A stretch of DNA of 64,000 bases, taken from the NCBI GenBank assembly GCA_028023455.1, contig JAQFVV010006245.1, positions 6,565,276 through 6,629,275 on the forward strand. Direction: 5' to 3'. Positions within the stretch are counted from its first letter, which is position 1. Each line of letters starts with the position of its first letter. Of the stretch, positions 1-11,334 are shown one piece after another. Made by a program: the position numbers and the translations under genes. Source of the DNA: Epiperipatus broadwayi (Eukaryota; Onychophora; Udeonychophora; Euonychophora; Peripatidae). The notes beneath the pieces were generated by a model that had not been told where the DNA came from, searched no databases, and saw only the letters and a list, made by a program, of their open reading frames with translations.

Positions 1-2
1 AC

Positions 3-1091
3 GAATATGAGTTGTCATTATGTTTTGGATTTGTAGATTATGAAAAGGCATTCGATTCTATACACATTTCTTCAGTGATTAAAGCATTGGATCATCAAGG
101 TATAGATCCAGGATATTGTCATATTTTAAAGAATATTTATAAAAATGCAACAGCAACAATTAGATTACATAATGATACTGGAAAAATCAACATTGAGAAA
201 GGTGTAAGACAAGGTGACTCCATATCTCCAAAACTCTTTACAGCAGTGCTGCAAGAAGTATTTTGTGGATTAAAATGGGAAACTAAAGGAGTGAAAGTAA
301 ATGGAGAGTATTTAAGTCATTTAGATTTCGCAGATGATGTAGTTATTTTTGCAAATAATGCTTCAGAGCTGCAGGAAATGTTGCAGGAGTTAGCAGATGA
401 AAGTAGAAAAGTAGGACTAAAGATAAATGTTAAAAAGACTAAAGTAATGTTTAATCGATTTGCTCAAAATATGAAGATAAAGATTGATTATGAAGAATTA
501 GAAGAAGTTAACAGTTACAAATACCTTGACCAGATTATTAATACAGATGAAAACATAATGGAGGAAATTAATCATAGAATTAAACTTGGTTGGATTGCTT
601 TTGGTAGAAATAACTTGATACTAAAAGGAAATATGCCTATGTGTTTGAAAAGGATGGTTTTTAACAAATATGTTTTACCAGTTCTTACTTATGGATCTGA
701 GACTTGGACACTTAATAGAAGAGCAATACAGAAACTTCAGACCACTCAAAGGAGTATGGAGAGATGTATGTTGGGAGTAACAAGAAGAGATCGAAAACGC
801 AATGTATGGGTAAGACAACAAACAGGTGTTACTGACTTTATTGAAAAAATTAAAAGATTGAAATGGAGTTGGGCTGGACATATTGCTAGAAGAGATGATA
901 ATAGATGGACAATTGAAATTTTAAACTGGATTCCAATAGATTGTAAAAGACCCAGAAAGAGACCACATGTGAGATGGATGGATGAAATAAGAAAATGTGC
1001 AGGGGTGTTGTGGAGAAGAGAAGCTAAAGATCGGAGAAGATGGATTAAACTTGGAGAGACCTTCATCCTGCAGTGGACTGATAATGGTTGA
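3..1091 (+). CDS. RTE-clade LINE reverse transcriptase, 3' part, open frame cut by window edge
   Basis: This frame is open from base 3 to a TGA at 1089-1091 and continues past the left edge, so it has no start here. It encodes the catalytic half of a non-LTR retrotransposon reverse transcriptase. Visible motifs in order: FVDYEKAFDSI (motif A, bases 27-62), GVRQGDSISPKLF (motif B, about 200-240), LDFADDVVIFA (motif C with the FADD catalytic pair, about 318-352), LKINVKKTKVM (motif D) and YKYLDQIIN (motif E). The C-terminal region has LTYGSETWT and WSWAGHIARRDDNRW followed by a basic RPRKRPHVRW stretch, which is characteristic of RTE/BovB-type elements. No stops or frameshifts are visible in 363 codons, so this is the youngest RTE copy in the window. 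The frame ends inside the 3' microsatellite tail. The endonuclease half would lie to the left of the window. Assignment to the RTE clade rests on known family sequences and the short 3' end with a trinucleotide tail. Confidence 0.9.
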   Translation, partial: EYELSLCFGFVDYEKAFDSIHISSVIKALDHQGIDPGYCHILKNIYKNATATIRLHNDTGKINIEKGVRQGDSISPKLFTAVLQEVFCGLKWETKGVKVNGEYLSHLDFADDVVIFANNASELQEMLQELADESRKVGLKINVKKTKVMFNRFAQNMKIKIDYEELEEVNSYKYLDQIINTDENIMEEINHRIKLGWIAFGRNNLILKGNMPMCLKRMVFNKYVLPVLTYGSETWTLNRRAIQKLQTTQRSMERCMLGVTRRDRKRNVWVRQQTGVTDFIEKIKRLKWSWAGHIARRDDNRWTIEILNWIPIDCKRPRKRPHVRWMDEIRKCAGVLWRREAKDRRRWIKLGETFILQWTDNG

Positions 1092-1108
1092 TGATGATGA
1101 TGATGATA
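1087..1108 (+). repeat. (TGA)n tail of RTE element
   Basis: A run of TGA/ATG trinucleotides directly follows the reverse transcriptase frame and includes its stop codon. RTE elements typically end in a short tandem repeat instead of poly(A). The antisense copy at 1722 and the decayed copy ending near 22820 carry the same kind of tail. Confidence 0.8.
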
Positions 1109-1721
1109 TAAGCCTGTGTTTCAGTTATAAAATCATTATAACTGGTTTGATAAGTGGCATCTACATTATAAAAAACCCATCTAGCTAGCAAGACGCTCAT
1201 TCTTACAAATTTTTGAGTTAGAATATGATGCTACCGATGCTGCAGTCACTTCTATGTATTTATACGGTTACAATATACACCTTTATCCCGCTTAGCATGG
1301 CAATTGGTTCTCCAAAACTCATCTTTAAGCAAGAATATCGTATACAGAATACGTATTTATAATGATGGTCTATGGGAAAAAAATTGGTCAGCTCCTAAAG
1401 CTAAAAATTTACACTAACTTAGGAATAAAGTACATATTAAAAAAATTATTCATTAACACTCATTTTAAATGCAATCTGTTTTTTTTTTTTAAAAACTTTT
1501 TTTCTAATTCAACATTGCGTCTTAAAATGTTTTTTTTTTTGAATTTAAACCACTTGAGTATAAACAACATTTTTAACGAAGTTACAAAATCAATAACTAT
1601 TTTTACACAATTACCAGGTGTTCTAAAAATAAAAGACAATAATTAAAAACGACACACAGCAGTTTAATATTTATATTTAGTGTTTTTCTGAAAGTTTGTG
1701 ATGATGGTATTTTAGTTGTAC

Positions 1722-3575
1722 TGTCATCATCATCATCAACCATTATCAATCCACTGCAGGATGAAGGTCTCTCCAAGTTCAATCCATCTTTTCCTATCTT
1801 TAGCTTCATTTCTCCACATCATCCCTGCACACCTTCTTATTTCATCCATCAATCTTACATGTGGTCTCTTTCTGGGTCTTTTACAATCTCTTGGAATCCA
1901 GTTTAAATTTTCAATTGCCCATCTATTATCATCTCTTCTAACAATATGTCCAGCCCAACTCCACTTCAGTCTTTTAATTTTTTCAGTGAGGTCAATAACA
2001 CCTGTTTGTTCTCTAACCCATACATTACGTTTTCAATCCTTTCTTGTTACTCCCAACATGCATCTCTCTATACTTCTTTGAGTGGTCTGAAGTCTCTGTA
2101 TTGCTCTTCTATTAAGTGTCCAAGTCTCAGATCCATAAGTAAGAACTGGCAAAACACATTTATTAAAAAAACCTTCCTTTTCAAATACATAGGCCTATTT
2201 CCTTTTAGTATCAAGTTATTTCTACCAAAAGCACTCCAACCAAGTTTAATTCTATGATTAATTTCATCCATTATATTTCCATCTGTATTAATAATCTGAC
2301 CAAGGTATTTGTAACTGTTAACTTCTTCTAACTCATCATAATCAATCTTTATTTTCATATTTTGAGAAAATCTACTAAACATTACTTTAATTTTTTTAAC
2401 ATTTATTTTTAGTCCTACTTTCATCTGATAACTCCTGCAACATTTCCTGTAGCTCTAAAGCATTATTTGCAAAAACAACTACATCATCTGCAAAATCTAA
2501 ATAATTTAAATAATTTCCATTTACTTTCACTCCTTTAGCTTCCCATTTTAATCCACAAAATACTTCTTGAAGCACTGCTGTAAAAAGTTTTGGAGATATG
2601 AAGTCGTCCTGTCTTACAGCCTTTTCATCATTATGTAATATAATTGTTGCTGTTGCATTTTTATAAATATTTTTAAAATATGACAATATCCTGGATCTAT
2701 ACCTTGACGATCCAATGCTTTAATGACTGAAGAAATGTTTATAGAATCAAATGCCTTTTCATAGTCTACAAATCCCAAGCATAATGACAATTCATATTCA
2801 TTTCTCCTTTCTATAATTTCTCTCAATACCTGGATATGATCTACTGTACTAAAACCACTTTTAAATCCAGCTTGTTCTCTTGGTTGGTGGAAACCCAGTG
2901 TTTTCTGTAGACGAGTTGTAATTATCTTAGTAAAAATTTTATTTTGTATAAAACTGATAAAAGACTGATAGGTCTGTAATTACTAATATCTTCTTTATCA
3001 CCTTTTTTAAATATTAATATTAATACTGCATTCTTCCAATCATCTGGTACATCTTTATCATTTAGACATTTGGTATATACTAAAAAATTTCTATTTCTTC
3101 ACCTGCTTCTTTTAATATATCAATTATAATTCCATCATTACCTGGAGCCTTCCCTTTCTTCATAAATTTAATTGCATGTCTCACTTCCTCATTCAAAATT
3201 CTGGGCAATTCGGAAGATATAATAGGAATAGGAGGCACTTGTTCTTTATTACTATATAATTCTTGATAGAAGTCTTCTACACATTTCATGATGTCATCTC
3301 TCTTTTTAGTAATAATGCCATCTTTTTTTCTTATTGCAGATATAAATTTTCTAACAATACCAAAATGTTGTTTTACACTCTTTAGACTTTTATTCTCTTC
3401 TACAGCTTTCCTTGCTAGTTCACAATTATACTCTTATATTCCGCACCATCTTACAAAATTCGAGATATTCAATCTTTTTTAATGCATCATTATTGTATAT
3501 CCTCATATTCCTTCTTCATAAATTCTCTAATCTCAGTAGAAATTTTATTGATCAATTGCTGCTATCTCTGTTGCA
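1722..3575 (-). pseudogene. RTE-clade LINE copy, antisense, 5' truncated and frameshifted
   Basis: Read on the minus strand, the 3' trinucleotide tail lies at 1722-1738 and the coding region runs upward to about 3575. The reverse transcriptase is broken into overlapping fragments: finger region with KGKAPGNDGI (3080-3289), FVDYEKAFDSI (2614-2826), FADDVVVFANNA (2396-2686), and a C-terminal piece with NSYKYLGQIINTDGNI (2068-2424), then the RTE C-terminal domain (1750-2070). Further upstream, a linker with KKRDDIMKCVEDFY can be followed to about 3500-3570, but the endonuclease domain is missing. Base-level similarity to the element at 3-1108 is high along the whole overlap, so both belong to one family. 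The element interrupts DNA transposon family A copy 1. Its tail lies where copy 2 reads TTCATCATC, so target and tail share a trinucleotide. Confidence 0.88.
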
Positions 3576-3630
3576 GTTTTTAATAGTGGACTGTACCGTA
3601 TTTATATATTGGACTATTTCACTATCTAAT

Positions 3631-3737
3631 ATAAGTGTTGACTGTCTTTAGAAAAATTAAACTTTATTTAAATAATCCAGTTACTGTACATTATATTTAA
3701 ATAAAGTTTAATTTTTCTAAAGACGTTCAACACTTAT
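3631..3737. repeat. Internal palindrome of family A transposon (copy 1)
   Basis: The arms ATAAGTGTTGACTGTCTTT and AAAGACGTTCAACACTTAT are inverted repeats. They extend inward through AGAAAAATTAAACTTTATTT and its complement, leaving a spacer of about 20 bases. Nearly the same palindrome recurs at 10181-10287 at the equivalent place in copy 2, so it belongs to the element and is not an independent insertion. As RNA or single-stranded DNA it would form a hairpin of about 40 pairs. Confidence 0.85.
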
Positions 3738-4108
3738 ATGCATGTTATATAGTATTATAGATTCATTAATTGGTACTGTGGTATTAGAGCTGCGACATGA
3801 AGAATTATAATCGTTTAATCATTAAATTAATTAAGTTATTAAATCAAAAACATATTTTAAAATCTACATTAAAAAAACGAACAATTTAACAAAAAAAAAA
3901 AAATATGAAAAGCATTAAGATATAGGGTATATGAGCACAGACTTTCACATGACCCACCACTCTCCATACTATCTCATAACACTGATACACTTGAACACAC
4001 ATATGTTGAAAAGATAAATTATCACCAATATACGTATTTCATGCTAAACTAGCAATCATCAGTTGGTCCAGATTACCATCTCCACACATATATGCTATAA
4101 GTGCTCAG

Positions 4109-4288
4109 ATATTTATTAAGATAGCCAAACCTAATACTTTAATGGACAGGCTTCAATCCCCTCCACACTCCAACTCTTCAACCGTCCATCCAATTAAAAA
4201 TCTGATGATGGAATGCTCAAAGGCCACCCTGGGGCTGAGATTGAAGCCTGTCCATTAAAGTATTAGGTTTGGCTATCTTAATAAATAT
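4109..4288. mobile_element. 180-bp MITE-like element with ~50-bp inverted arms
   Basis: The left arm begins ATATTTATTAAGATAGCC and continues through CAAACCTAATACTTTAATGG to GGCTTCAATC. The right arm (4238-4288) is its near-perfect reverse complement, ending GGCTATCTTAATAAATAT. The central spacer of about 75 bases has no coding capacity. No target duplication is clear: the flanks are CTCAG on the left and CCTAG on the right. Length and long arms fit a non-autonomous DNA transposon. No superfamily can be assigned. Confidence 0.75.
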
Positions 4289-6380
4289 CCTAGATACGCT
4301 TTTTCATCCACTCTCATGGTCTATCAAGTCTACTGTTACGCAAGGTCAGAACCCATTCTGTTACAATATATATGAATTGACAGCACAACTCCTCAAATCC
4401 AAAGAACAATGTTTAAGGGACAATAATAGCTTTCTATTTCTTCACTGACAAACTATCTCAGTAGATTAAAAAGTTTTGATTTTGCTTCTATTATGTAGGA
4501 TTTTCCTTGATTTTATAGACTATTTGTTTTTCTTTTATTTGTTAGTTATTGAATTTCAAGATCTGCCAGTTAACAATAAATCTACGACTTATCAGTGGAT
4601 ATGTTTTTATATAATAATGCTTAATTTTGTTTGAACTAAAGCAGAGACAATTTATTTTATAACTTACTCCATTTAAATGTTTTGGTTGGGATATGCTGGA
4701 GGCTATTGAGAGAATCACATGATAATGTAACAATAAGAACAAGAAAATATTTTTTGTTAGACTTCATTTAAATTAAGGTTTATTTCAAATATTGGTGGCC
4801 TTTTCAACCAATTTATTTGCTTCAAAATGTTTTAACATATTTAATTCTTCATTCCCCCATATAATCTAAAAATTTAATTGAAGTAAATGTTATTCCTTTA
4901 TAGCATGGTGTCCAAGATGTTGACCGCAAGGTCTCTGGAAAGTTGACTCCATTATTTCTTTTGTATTATAAAATTTGCATCTAATTTATTTTAATAATTT
5001 TTTTTTAACATTCAGGACCAGCTTTAGAAAATAATTATTTATAGGTAATTTAAAATTGTAATTTAATAAATATTTTATAAAGCGACATGGACAAATTATA
5101 ATACTAGAGGGAACTGAAGTAGTTTAACCTTTTGTCTGATGAAGTTTCTTATTGGTCAGATTGAGTAAAAATTTGCATGATTTGATTCATGAAATACGGA
5201 TCTAACCAGTTTCCTTTCTGAAATATATTAATGTACAATAATCAGAATTGTTTAAATTTAGCTTCTAAAAATTGAATTATTTTACATTCAAATTGGTTAA
5301 ATGTTATGAAAAATTTAAAATAATATTAATAACTGAAAAAAAAACATATGGAAAATAACCTAGTAAAACAAAGAAATTATATTTCAATCAATCATTACGT
5401 GAAAATGCCAATGATTTCTTGTTTAGAAATTACGATAGCTGATTATTCACTTCTGTTGTCCTTTCTTCATCTAAAATTAAATATTTTAAATAAAAATCTA
5501 AATCTAGCCACATTATTAGTCATATTTATAAAAAATAGTTGTGTTTTGCTAGCTATCACCGAATGTCATTGATATGCAAATAACAGTCGACATTATTCAC
5601 TTGTCCTGAATACCAGTCCAGTGCTATTCACTTTTCCTTGACTATTCTTCTTGTAAAATTTAAAAATTTCCGAATCAAAGTTTATATTTAGTTAAATTAA
5701 TATAAAAACTTAATTATGAATATAAAAAATTACGAAAAATATATTTATTTATGTTCAAACGCTATTACAAAAGCATAAAACATTTTGATTTGATTTCTGA
5801 CTTTGACAATTAGAAACGTCTGGAGAACAATAGCTGAAGTTGAAAGTCAGTGCTTTACGGGACTTTATAAGGGAAAAGAGGTGGGACTATATACAAAAAC
5901 CTGCAACCAGAAATTGATTTTTTGCAAAAAATACTGCCAATAGCATATATTTTTTTTTGGAATTAAGATTTAAATACCAATAAAGCTACAAATTTACGAT
6001 GAAATGTGTAAAATGCGACCAAAAATGGCTTAACATTTTTCTGATTTCCAGTTCAAAGTCCTGAAAAAAATGTAGTCACCCTCACTTTCACCAAAAAAGT
6101 CGCCCTCAATGTCTAAAAGTTTGGCCACCCCAGCTTTACAGAATATTAGTTTTAGAGAAATCATGATTGCAAATTTTTATTTGAATTTTATGATCATTTC
6201 TTCTGATATTTGATCAAATTAAAATATGTATCTAAAACCATTAGGCACAAACAATTATATATAAAGGCTGATAGATGGAACAATGACATTAAGAAAACCA
6301 AAAATTCCTGGATGCCAACAACTTAATTTGTATTAGAGAAGACAAAGGCAACAGGCTTGTACTTTTGAATTTCTAATGAT
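4289..6380. other. AT-rich non-coding stretch
   Basis: No exon, RNA gene or structured repeat is recognised here. The only ORFs are short and AT-driven. GC is slightly higher at 5790-6130, without a recognisable product. Confidence 0.5.
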
Positions 6381-7960
6381 TACAAATCTAAAATGGCTGA
6401 ACAAATTATAAATCTCCAGCTTACTCCGGTTGTAAATTTTAATAGCAAACTCAACAGGGACAAATTCATATCCACATTCTCTGACCTCACAAAAGTAAAG
6501 GCATCTCTAATGCAGAATATTACCGCATTTATCCCTCATCGACTAAAGCCCTTAGAATGTTTGCCAATTCTAAGCTTCACAAACCTGGGGGAGTCCATTA
6601 TTTCAAAACACCAAGCTTGTTAATCAATTATTGGTTGATAATTTGGGTTTTGGAGTTTACTTTATCAATTCTTCGTTTCAATTTGGCAACAGATTTAAAG
6701 ATGCCCCAATTAATAATGATTTCCACATCGCCGCTCTTGACGTCAAAGAACTATATGGATCCATCGACAGAAAACTATCTATTCAGATCGTCCACCAGGC
6801 ACTTATAAACAATCACTGTTCAGCTGACTGAATTAACTTTATTCTGTCCTTATCATGGATAAACAACCATATATATATATACCACTTTTGAAAATAAATA
6901 GTACACTATGGACAACGATTGGCCTATGGGCCTGCCTATTAGTTGAATAATTACCAGCATCTTCTTGAATCATTTTAAGAAGCAGATTAAATCGAAATAT
7001 CAATCTGACTATCCTAATATTATATATGTGCGGTAGGTTGACGATGTGTTCCTGGCAGCTACTAAACACACAACCACTTGCATTTTACAAGAAATTCAAC
7101 AAGACCAACTTAACCATCAACACCACTTGGGAAGATGACTTGAAAAGATTGGTATATCTGAACTTACGTCTACTTTGAATAGGAAGAATTATAAATTATT
7201 CTATGATCACAAAGCCATTTGAAATCAGAGGCCTCATCCACCCGATCCCCAATTCTCCTAACTTTCATAAATTTGCAGGTTTAAACGCCTTTTTATTTAG
7301 AAACCTACACTTATGCAAATTCGAATCCACAGAAAAGATAACATCTCTCTTTACATCAATGATTTATTAAAAGCAGGTTTCAAATATAAGACAATTATTG
7401 ACAAAATTAAACAATTTTACAAGAAAATCACAATGTTAGAGATCTGAACCATCCGCACATCATCCTCTTTTATAGTCCTAAAATTTCTAATCATTTAATT
7501 AAATCTTTATCTAACAAATTTAGAATCAGCTTTCGCATACCCCCCAGCAGTAACTATCTTATAAACAATTCTAAAGACAAAGTGGACCTCAGCCTGGATG
7601 CCGTGCCATTTACTACAGTGAAACCCAAGCCACTATTAACAATAGAGCCATCCACATAAATACACATATAAAAGAGCACAGAAAAACAATGATAATTCTT
7701 CAATTTTCTTAGAGCACTCAAAAAAGATCGGTCACATGTTTGAACCCTCCAACCCTAGAATAGTTTGCATTGAAAAAATGACTGTAAACGAAAAATCAAG
7801 GCAGCATATTTTATCACCACCAACAATAACTCCATTAACAGATGCGACACTTGCTTTGATATTTCTAAGCGTTGAACAAATTAAACACTTTACATATAAT
7901 CTGCATATTACCATCTACATACCATTATGCATTATTTATTTTTGTAGCTATGACTGTGAG
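6381..7960 (+). pseudogene. Penelope-like element: reverse transcriptase and GIY-YIG endonuclease, decayed
   Basis: Translation across frames gives the ordered signature of a Penelope-like retroelement. Near 6732 lies ALDVKELYGSI (RT motif A). Near 6920 lies PMGLPIS followed by SIFLNHF (motif B), broken by a TGA. Near 7030 the YVDD box reads YVR-stop-VDDVFLA, a TAG replacing the expected tyrosine codon. Near 7150 lies LVYLNLRL. From about 7600 a GIY-YIG-type segment can be followed: IYYSETQ, then NRAIHINTHIKEHRK, then IFLEHSKKIGHMF ending near 7745. Frameshifts separate the blocks, so no functional enzyme can be made. PLEs carry an RT related to telomerase followed by a GIY-YIG nuclease. The short open frames at 6393-6623 and 7736-8005 are pieces of this relic. 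Its ends were not resolved. Confidence 0.82.
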
Positions 7961-8603
7961 CAATACGCATTGAAAGCACTCAGCTTTTACTTATTTATTT
8001 ATTGATTTATAAGAGTATGCTACATAACTTCTCCTGCCAACACACCTCAACATGCTTGTAATTTTGTTGTAATATGTATCTATAAAAATTAGGCTGTGTG
8101 TCCTATAAATGATGATCCATACATGTGTTTCCAGGCACTCATTCTTTGTGAGCCCAGAATGTATATTTCTAAATAATAGACCTGCAGTGGACTAGCACAT
8201 TTAACATTCATTGATTAAATTTTCAGTCTCTTTATTGAGTCCTGGTAAATAAAGCCTTAAGTTAAAATTTATACTTTGATTATACTAGCAAGGTCTCAAT
8301 GGAGTTAAAGGAATTTTTTGTTCTCTTAATAGAATTAAAACATAATTATTTATGATGATGCATTCATTATTTACTAACAGATATCCATGGACACTATGGA
8401 AAAAATTATGAAAAAAATAGGATTTGGTTAGGCCAATCCTCATGCATCTATCTTATCAATATCTGGTAGCCTGGATTATACTAATCTAGTTTGTCACTCT
8501 TTTATTATTGATGACTCATGATTTAAGATCATCTATATAATTTATTGATGTCTATATATTTTGACTTTTCCCTGTTTAGCTCTCTAGACAGGGTTTCGCT
8601 ATA
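7961..8603. other. Flank between PLE relic and family A copy 2
   Basis: The first 200 bases may be the 3' untranslated end of the PLE relic. The remainder is AT-rich and shows no coding or repeat signal. Confidence 0.4.
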
Positions 8604-9495
8604 CACCTTTACCCCACTTAGCGATGGCAAATGGTCCTCCAAAACTCATCATTAAGCAAGAATATCGTATACAGAATACATATTTATAATGGAGGTCTAT
8701 GGGGAAAAAACTGGTCAGTTCCAGTGACGTAAAATATCCATATTGGTTTCCAAGCTCAAAGATTTTCTTGATTTTTTCATGGCAATGATGACTAAATACG
8801 GTATCTAAAAAGAAAAGTTTTATATCACTAGGAAAAAAAAATGCATATTTTCACTGTTTAAAAAGTACGGTACAGCAAAAAGAAAGAGAAAGTGAAACTA
8901 AATTTGAATTTAAGAGTTTTTATATTCTTCCACAGAAGTTTTTCATCGTAATGAAAAAAAAAATCCATACTGAAGTGCATTTTTTTAAAATTTGTATTAC
9001 AGTACATATTACTGTATATTTATGTTTATTACTTATGTGAAATTATTCCAATTAAAAAACAATGTTTAATTATAAATTATTTAATTGAACATAAAGACTT
9101 ATTACTGTACTCCAGAGTAACAAAAGGCTTAATGCGTATTGTAAATCAGTCAACTTTAGAAAAAAAAAAAAATCAACTTATTTTAAAAGAAAAAAAATCT
9201 AAATTTTCTAATTTTTTAAAACATATGCTAAGTTTATTTTTCTTACTGTATATTTTTAGTAATGTAATAGTGCTCCCCCCTCCCCGTTCATGTAGAAAGA
9301 TTATTTATTAACACATTTTAAATGCAATCTTTTTTTTTTTTTTAAAAAAAAAAAAAAATCTTTTTCTTTTGATTTGAAATCACTTGGGTGTACGTAACTA
9401 AGGAACACCCACACGCAATTTAATATTAGTATTTAATGTTTTCCTGAAAGTTTGTGATGATGGTATTTTAGTTGTACTGTTTTCATCATCTAATA

Positions 9496-10173
9496 CAGGG
9501 GTCCCCAACCCTATGCCCGCGGGCACCATGGCGCCCGAAGACCATATTACGTGTGCCCGCCGCTATCCAAACACGATAAAAAATTATTTATCTGATACAG
9601 ATAAATTTAATTTTTAAAATTTCTTATAAATTATTGTAATATATAACGTCAAACCGTGTGTTAGAATATATTTGTAATAACTTAATATTTGTGTTCATAT
9701 TAAAAATGCACACGCATATATAATTCGGCTGTATATAGATAACTCAAATCAAATAAATAAATAAACTTTTATTGATTTTTTTCTAGCGCTTTCAAAGATA
9801 TAATCTTCATTTTCAAGAAGTACAGTATTTCTTCATTTTCACGAAGTGCAAATATGCAAAATAGGACTGATTAAATATGCAAATATGGGTAGGAAAATTT
9901 TTCAAATTTGCCATTGTATTATATTGTAATCAAATTGTAGGGCATACTATACTTTTACAGCCTAAAAATATAAACATTAATTATATGTTAAAATTTTATT
10001 TTTGAAATAAATATTTTTTTTGACATTACGTGTATTATTAACAATATCCAACTATAAATTTACATTGTAACAATAAATGGTGCCCATCACCTGATTGAAA
10101 AAATAAATGGTGCCCGCCACCTGGCCAGTATTGTAGAATGTGCTCTTAAGTGCAAAAAGGTTGGGGACCCCTG
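9496..10173. mobile_element. Non-autonomous hAT transposon, 678 bp, with intact target duplication
   Basis: Perfect 15-bp terminal inverted repeats CAGGGGTCCCCAACC and GGTTGGGGACCCCTG bound the element. An exact 8-bp direct repeat ATCTAATA flanks it (9488-9495 and 10174-10181), as hAT transposases produce. The terminus resembles Charlie-type hAT ends. Subterminal GGTGCCCGCC/GGCGCCCG words occur near both ends. There is no transposase frame, so it depends on a relative elsewhere. The preserved target duplication means insertion after family A copy 2 and probably recent. Confidence 0.95.
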
Positions 10174-10180
10174 ATCTAAT

Positions 10181-10287
10181 ATAAGTGTTGAATGTCTAGA
10201 AAAATTAAACTTTATTTAAATAATCCAAGTACTGTACATTATATTTAAATAAAGTTTAATTTTTCTAAAGACATTCAACACTTGTAT
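10181..10287. repeat. Internal palindrome of family A transposon (copy 2)
   Basis: The arms ATAAGTGTTGAATGTCT and AGACATTCAACACTTGTAT pair across about 107 bases with an AT-rich stem (GAAAAATTAAACTTTATTT and complement). It is the counterpart of 3631-3737. The hAT element's right target duplication abuts the start of the left arm. Confidence 0.85.
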
Positions 10288-10861
10288 GTATATAGTATCA
10301 TAGATTCAGTAATTATATATATTTTAAGTTTATGCATTCTATATTCAAAATACTGAATGCAGCACTAACATTGTGTTTTATGAATAAAATATTGTGTGTG
10401 CTACACAATTACAGTAATGTACTTTTGCTTTTGAGTAAAATGAATTTAAAATATCTATTCTCTGATGTCATCAGTGATGCAAAATTCAAGATGGCTGCAA
10501 AAATTTTTTTTTAACGATCGTTATAGTGAATAATCAATTGTAAATCGAAGTAGTGGGTACAAATTGATGATGATTGCTATTATGAAATATCGTTAAACAG
10601 CCAATCGCTAAGCGGGGTAAAGGTGTATTAAGATTTCCTTCACAATTAATCAATGAAGCATCATTTAAATTATTATAATGCTAGTTTTTTTCATTGGATA
10701 AAAGATTTCAAATAATTATTTTGACATAACATAAGAGGTGTCAGATGAAAACAAAGAAAAAAAAGTAAGATTAAAAGATTAAAAAAATAAATGCTAAAAA
10801 GAATTGAATGACTTTTGGAAAAATAAAGATATATAAAAATTAATTAAAATGGAATAACTAT

Positions 10862-11330
10862 AAACACAATACAGGTGAAAACATAATAGATGAAATTAAT
10901 CATAGAGTTAAATTTGGATGAAATGTTTTAGAGAAATATTACTAGTAAAATATAATATACATATGTCTTTAAAAAGGAAAGTTTTTAATAAATTTCTTTC
11001 AATAATTCTTACATACGAGCCTTAATAGAAAATAATACAAACTTCATACACGCAGCAAAATATGGGAAATGTTGGAAATAACCGGAGAAGTCAAATGAAA
11101 AAAGAAAACAAATGATTTAGAATGCAAAAATAAATTTAAATGGAATTGGGTTAAATGTGTCATTAGAAAAGATAACAATACAAGGGCATATGAAGTTTTA
11201 AACTGGACCCCATAAGATTATTAAAAAACCTAAAAAGATAGATTGGATAAGAAAGTTTGCTGGAGTGAAGTGAAGAACTTAAGAATTAAATAAACTGGAT
11301 TAAACTTAGAGAGACTCATTCCATAATGTG
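10862..11330 (+). pseudogene. RTE LINE fragment, 3' part, heavily decayed
   Basis: Recognisable pieces in order are NIIDEINHRVKFG (near 10880), MSLKRKVFNKF (near 10965), ILTYEP, then a stretch matching the RTE C-terminal domain, and finally TTAAACTTAGAGAGACTCATTCC (in short pieces, near 11303) at the 3' end. All match the copies at 3-1108 and 1722-3575 but carry many indels and stops. The 5' part is absent. Confidence 0.75.
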
Positions 11331-11334
11331 TACA

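Larger units (their letters stand above)
1278..3770. mobile_element. TA-target DNA transposon family A, copy 1, interrupted and 3' truncated
   Basis: The left terminus begins CACCTTTATCCCGCTTAGC at 1278 after a TA. It matches the terminus of the complete copy at 8604. Internal sequence also matches that copy: AAGCAAGAATATCGTATAC near 1330, a block of T/A homopolymers near 1480-1540, GTTTGTGATGATGGTATT near 1695, and the palindrome at 3631-3737. An antisense RTE element (about 1722-3575) sits between the GATGATGG block and the palindrome. Similarity to copy 2 fades near 3770 and no right terminus is visible, so the copy is truncated. No transposase is seen, so it is non-autonomous. Confidence 0.7.
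8604..10625. mobile_element. TA-target DNA transposon family A, copy 2, complete ends, host of nested hAT
   Basis: The left end CACCTTTACCCCACTTAGCG (8604) and the right end CGCTAAGCGGGGTAAAGGTG (to 10625) are inverted repeats that extend inward as GATGGC and GCCAAT. Both are flanked by TA (8602-8603 and 10626-10627), as expected for a TA target duplication. The termini, rich in CGCTTAGCG-like words, recall pogo/Tigger elements, but this assignment is inference. No transposase frame is present. Internal landmarks shared with copy 1 are AAGCAAGAATATCGTATAC, the homopolymer block near 9330, the GATGATGG block near 9455 and the palindrome at 10181-10287. A hAT element occupies 9496-10173. Confidence 0.82.

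Noticed and set aside
4200-4250. CTGATGA inside the 180-bp MITE as a further hammerhead
   Set aside because: No GAAA box or stem II follows at the required distance.
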